Positions 33,476 through 36,150 of a stretch of DNA of 36,150 nucleotides are shown here, in pieces; position 1 is the stretch's first letter, and every line of letters starts with the position of its first letter. Source of the stretch: Solirubrobacterales bacterium (lineage in GTDB: Bacteria; Actinomycetota; Thermoleophilia; Solirubrobacterales; Solirubrobacteraceae); the NCBI GenBank assembly GCA_025963935.1, contig JAOPZV010000146.1, positions 1-36,150 of the forward strand, read 5' to 3'. The translations under genes and the position numbers were made by a program. The notes beneath the pieces were generated by a model. It worked only from the letters and a program-made list of their open reading frames with translations. It was not told where the DNA came from and searched no databases.

Positions 33476-35737
33476 TCAGCGCACGGTGATCCGCAGCACT
33501 CTAGAGCCCATGCTTGACCGTCCGCTGTCACCCGCCCACTGCGCGACGAACACCGACGAGGTCTTCACGCGCCAGGTGGTGGTGAAGCTGCCGCCGTTCG
33601 CGCCGGCCACGGCGACCTGATGTTGCCATGAGCCACCGTCGAGGTTACGGCGGGACACGACGATCGGCTCCCCGCCGTGGGCGCCGCCGAGGATTCCGTC
33701 GATCCTCACCTTGCCGAGCGAACGGCGAAGAGCCTTCTTCGTCAGCCTCGTTGTCTTCGTCGAGATCTTCAACGTCGAGGCAGCGCCGGCATCGCCGCCG
33801 GAGGTGGTGAAGAACAACAGGTGAACTACGGGTTTGTCAGCGACCGCTTCGTGGCCGTCGACGAGCGCGAACGCATTCGACGCCCCTTCGGCGACCAGGC
33901 CCCCGGGAACAACGTCGCCGGCGGCGATCAGCTGAGGATGCCATGAGGAGCCGCCGTCTGAAGTGCGCAGCACATAGGCGTGGTTCGCGTCCTGCCCGAA
34001 GGAGCCGATCGTCATGTACCCGTGCAGCGGATCTGAGAATGCGAGACCTGTGCCATCACTCGTGCCGCTGGATAGGAGCTCCACCCAGGTGCGTCCGCGG
34101 TTGCTCGTCTTCCACGTGCGGCCCTGCGTATCGAGCAGCACGCCGCTTGACGCGCTGACGAAGGAGACGCTACGAACGGTGATCTTGCTCTTGCCCTTCT
34201 TGCTGGTCAGCGGGAGGCGCAGCGCTGACCACCTCGCGCCGCCGCTTGTGGAAAGGATCAGGGTATGCGGGCCGAAGGCGAACGTCGCCGTCCCGGCCAC
34301 GTCGACATCCGACAGCCGAGCTTTCGCGACCGCGCTTCCGCTCACCGGGTTGAAGCGACCACCGGCTAGCGACCGATAGACGCCCACAGGGCCGACGAGG
34401 AGGACCGAGTTCCCGCTCACCGCGGCCACCGCCTTGGCGGGCGTCGTTGTGCCCGGGTCAAGCGTCCTCCAGCTTGCTCCTCCGTTTGACGTCAGCTGTA
34501 GGCCGCCGGTTGCATCCAGGGCGTACCCGACCATGGAGGAGGCAAAAGAGACATCGGCGAGGTCTGCGGAGGTCTGGGTTGCGAGCGTGCTCCAACTCGC
34601 CCCGCCGTTAGTCGAGAGAGCAAGCAGACCGTTCGTCCCCGGCGCATACACCAGGCCGGCCGGGCCGCCCCGCAGCCGGGAGTAGCGTCCGCCAATGTCA
34701 CTGCTCCCTGAGGTGAAGTTCACGCCGCCGTCGTTGGACAGGACGATCGTGCCCCCCTGACCGACACCGACAACCCGGGTGGGCGTTGGGTATGCGGCGC
34801 CGAGGATCGTGCGGCTGGACGGGGTGGTGACCGACGCGGTCGCGCCGCCGTCAGCGGTGCGCACGAGGTGGTCGCCAGCGGCCACCGTCATCACACAGGT
34901 GGTCGCGCTCGCGCAGTCGATCGAGTTGAACGCGTTGCCATGGCCGATTGGCTGGACGGTCCATGTGCCGCCCCCGTCCGCGCTGCTGATCAGCGTGCTC
35001 GGCCCGATCGCGTACGCGTGCTGTGGGTCGACGAAGTGGACCGCCGTGACGTTCGCCGACGGAACGGCGACCGGTGCCCATGACACGCCGCCATCGGTCG
35101 TCTTGTACTCCCCGCTCTGCCCCCCGCCGGCAGGCCCCGCGAAAACGATGCCGACGAGAGAGCTGGCGAAATGGATGTCAATTCCGGCGTTCCCACCGCC
35201 GCCGCTCGAGGCCGTCGTTCCCGGGATCCCGGTCATGCGTGAGAAGGTGTTGCCGCCGTCATGGGTAGCAAGCACCGAGCCACTTCGCAGCAGGAGGAAG
35301 CCGACCTGCGGGGAGACGAAGCTGAACGACTTCACCTGATCTGTGCAGTTCGACTCGGCGATGGTGAAGATCCGTGTGAAGGTCACACCACCGTCACTTG
35401 AGATGCGCAGAGCGCAACCGTTGGCACTGCCGATCACCACGGTGTTGGCGTCGACGATCTGCAGGCCGGTGAGTTCACTGGCGGTGCCGGTCGCGAGCCC
35501 GCTCCAGCTGGCGCCGCCGTCGACCGTCTTCAACGTCGTGCCGTTGTCGCCGACTGCATATCCGACGGCCCCCGCGAAGGAGATCGTGCGAAGCGTGTTG
35601 CCCTGCGGTGAGGGGTTGCCCCATGCCCAGCCCGACTGGCTGACCGTGACGGAGCCGCTCGCGACCGATTGGCCGGCGAGCGCCGCACTGACTGCTGTCG
35701 CGGCCATGGCGAGCCGCCCCCAACTTGCAATGTTCAT
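33476..35737 (-). CDS. Secreted Asp-box (BNR-type) beta-propeller protein
   Basis: The 753-aa protein has a signal peptide (residues 1 to about 27, ending SVA) and about twelve Asp-box-like repeats such as KTVDGGASW, RISSDGGVTF, SSADGGGTW, LTSNGGASW and RTSDGGSSW. These suggest one or two beta-propellers as in Ycf48-like and sialidase-like folds. The last 120 residues form a separate Lys/Arg-rich Ig-like region (TLKISTKTTRLTKKALR). No catalytic sialidase residues, cell-wall anchor or transmembrane tail are visible. It is probably exported; the role is unknown. ATG start with GAGGAG 7 nt upstream. Confidence 0.8.
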   Translation of the reverse strand: MNIASWGRLAMAATAVSAALAGQSVASGSVTVSQSGWAWGNPSPQGNTLRTISFAGAVGYAVGDNGTTLKTVDGGASWSGLATGTASELTGLQIVDANTVVIGSANGCALRISSDGGVTFTRIFTIAESNCTDQVKSFSFVSPQVGFLLLRSGSVLATHDGGNTFSRMTGIPGTTASSGGGGNAGIDIHFASSLVGIVFAGPAGGGQSGEYKTTDGGVSWAPVAVPSANVTAVHFVDPQHAYAIGPSTLISSADGGGTWTVQPIGHGNAFNSIDCASATTCVMTVAAGDHLVRTADGGATASVTTPSSRTILGAAYPTPTRVVGVGQGGTIVLSNDGGVNFTSGSSDIGGRYSRLRGGPAGLVYAPGTNGLLALSTNGGASWSTLATQTSADLADVSFASSMVGYALDATGGLQLTSNGGASWRTLDPGTTTPAKAVAAVSGNSVLLVGPVGVYRSLAGGRFNPVSGSAVAKARLSDVDVAGTATFAFGPHTLILSTSGGARWSALRLPLTSKKGKSKITVRSVSFVSASSGVLLDTQGRTWKTSNRGRTWVELLSSGTSDGTGLAFSDPLHGYMTIGSFGQDANHAYVLRTSDGGSSWHPQLIAAGDVVPGGLVAEGASNAFALVDGHEAVADKPVVHLLFFTTSGGDAGAASTLKISTKTTRLTKKALRRSLGKVRIDGILGGAHGGEPIVVSRRNLDGGSWQHQVAVAGANGGSFTTTWRVKTSSVFVAQWAGDSGRSSMGSRVLRITVR

Positions 35738-35828
35738 CGCCCGTCTCCTCGGTTGGACTCAGCCCGCTGCTGTTGGGAGGGTTAACCCGACCCGCCGCGT
35801 TAAGTCGCGATTACATCATGAGGACCGG

Positions 35829-35846
35829 TCGACACGGCCGTGTCGA
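35829..35846. promoter_or_regulatory. 18-bp perfect palindrome upstream of the propeller gene
   Basis: TCGACACGGCCGTGTCGA is perfectly self-complementary and lies about 92 bp upstream of the propeller gene start, in a region where its promoter should be (a TGTAAT -10-like hexamer is at 35815-35810). The size suits a dimeric TetR/LacI-type operator. A shorter palindrome GGGTTAACCC lies at 35779-35788. Confidence 0.4.
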
Positions 35847-36023
35847 GTGACCTCGACGGGCGTCGCCTCAACCGCGACCGCCCGGCCACGGTGCGCTCAC
35901 GGCTGAGCCGGGAGCTCAGTTGTTTCGGTTGGCCGACGGGTGTCCCGCTGTTCTGGAGCGCATATCCGGTGTAGGTACGGACCGTCGCTCTGGACTCCGC
36001 TCACGCGCCGCACCGGCCCGACG

Positions 36024-36150
36024 CTAGAGGAGCGGCTCCCCGCTCCTCGCCACCGATGAAGTGCTGTGTGGGTCGATGAGGATCTTCGCGTGCACCTCGG
36101 GACTGCTGAGCGCTGCGAACGCGCCCTCAACGCCGTCGAGCCCCACGGTG
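36024..36150 (-). CDS. C-terminal end of a zinc-type alcohol dehydrogenase (partial)
   Basis: Not in the track, because the gene enters from beyond the right edge. The 41 visible residues read TVGLDGVEGAFAALSSPEVH then AKILIDPH and a short tail to a TAG at 36024-36026. 'AFAALxSPEVHAKILIDP' is the usual end of medium-chain zinc-dependent dehydrogenases. The tail beyond IDPH (STSSVARSGEPLL) is longer than typical. A perfect 9-bp hairpin (GAGGAGCGG/CCGCTCCTC, 36027-36048) occupies the last codons and may help end the transcript. Confidence 0.6.
   Translation of the reverse strand, partial: TVGLDGVEGAFAALSSPEVHAKILIDPHSTSSVARSGEPLL

Noticed and set aside
33319-33531. 70-aa ORF as an intact small gene
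   Set aside because: Only its middle (MTTFVLIPGAGADP) is family-like, and the matching C-terminus lies in another frame, so it is treated as a pseudogene.

Overview
The window is high-GC, gene-dense DNA that reads as chromosome of an actinobacterium, most likely class Thermoleophilia (Solirubrobacterales-like). The basis is the codon bias, GTG starts with 4-base stop/start overlaps, the mraZ-led division cluster at the left edge, hrcA-dnaJ and ybeY-era order, and HadA/HadB-type dehydratases. The taxonomic call is inference from gene content; no 16S gene is present.

Left part (1-12.7 kb): mraZ, with a promoter carrying MraZ boxes, points out of the window. A DUF3352-type lipoprotein gene (+) converges on a long minus-strand run: hisIE > trpE > trpG > trpD > trpC > an HtrA-type membrane protease > trpF > trpB > trpA > a 53-aa two-helix membrane protein > an orphan branched-chain-amino-acid-type substrate-binding lipoprotein. 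Most trp junctions overlap as GTGA or ATGA, so this looks like a coupled his/trp supra-operon with a protease gene placed inside it.

Middle part (12.7-22 kb): an ArsA/GET3-like ATPase (+) faces era. The minus strand then carries hadA-like > hadB-like > hrcA > dnaJ > prmA and, beyond a plus-strand amidohydrolase, yqeY > phoH > ybeY > era. These are housekeeping functions: fatty acyl dehydration, heat shock, ribosomal protein methylation, rRNA and ribosome maturation.

Accessory module (22-27 kb, minus strand): an uncharacterised 318-aa protein > an OmpR-type regulator whose receiver has lost its phosphoacceptor Asp > a leader with four consecutive perfect GC-rich hairpins (one with a cUUCGg tetraloop in the transcript) > a VirD4/TraD-like coupling ATPase > a replication-relaxation-like winged-helix protein with a PD-(D/E)xK-like signature > an accessory SSB. 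No relaxase, VirB4 or pilus genes are nearby, so this is an orphan DNA-handling set and the best candidate here for an undescribed system. A nested inverted repeat lies upstream of it in a 629-bp gene-free gap.

Right part (27.5-36.1 kb): small accessory genes. They are a SnoaL-like protein, a 53-aa protein behind a consensus -35, a DUF1275/YoaK membrane protein, an LPG-synthase/flippase-type membrane protein, a MarR regulator with a probable self-operator, a DHA2-type drug exporter, a VOC protein, an internally deleted alpha/beta-hydrolase pseudogene, a 753-aa secreted Asp-box beta-propeller protein, and the C-terminal end of a zinc-type alcohol dehydrogenase that runs off the window.

Several genes (hisIE, hrcA, marR) have a -10-like TANNNT hexamer 6-7 nt before the start codon, which suggests leaderless transcripts. 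All functional calls come from reading motifs in the translations; no database search was run.
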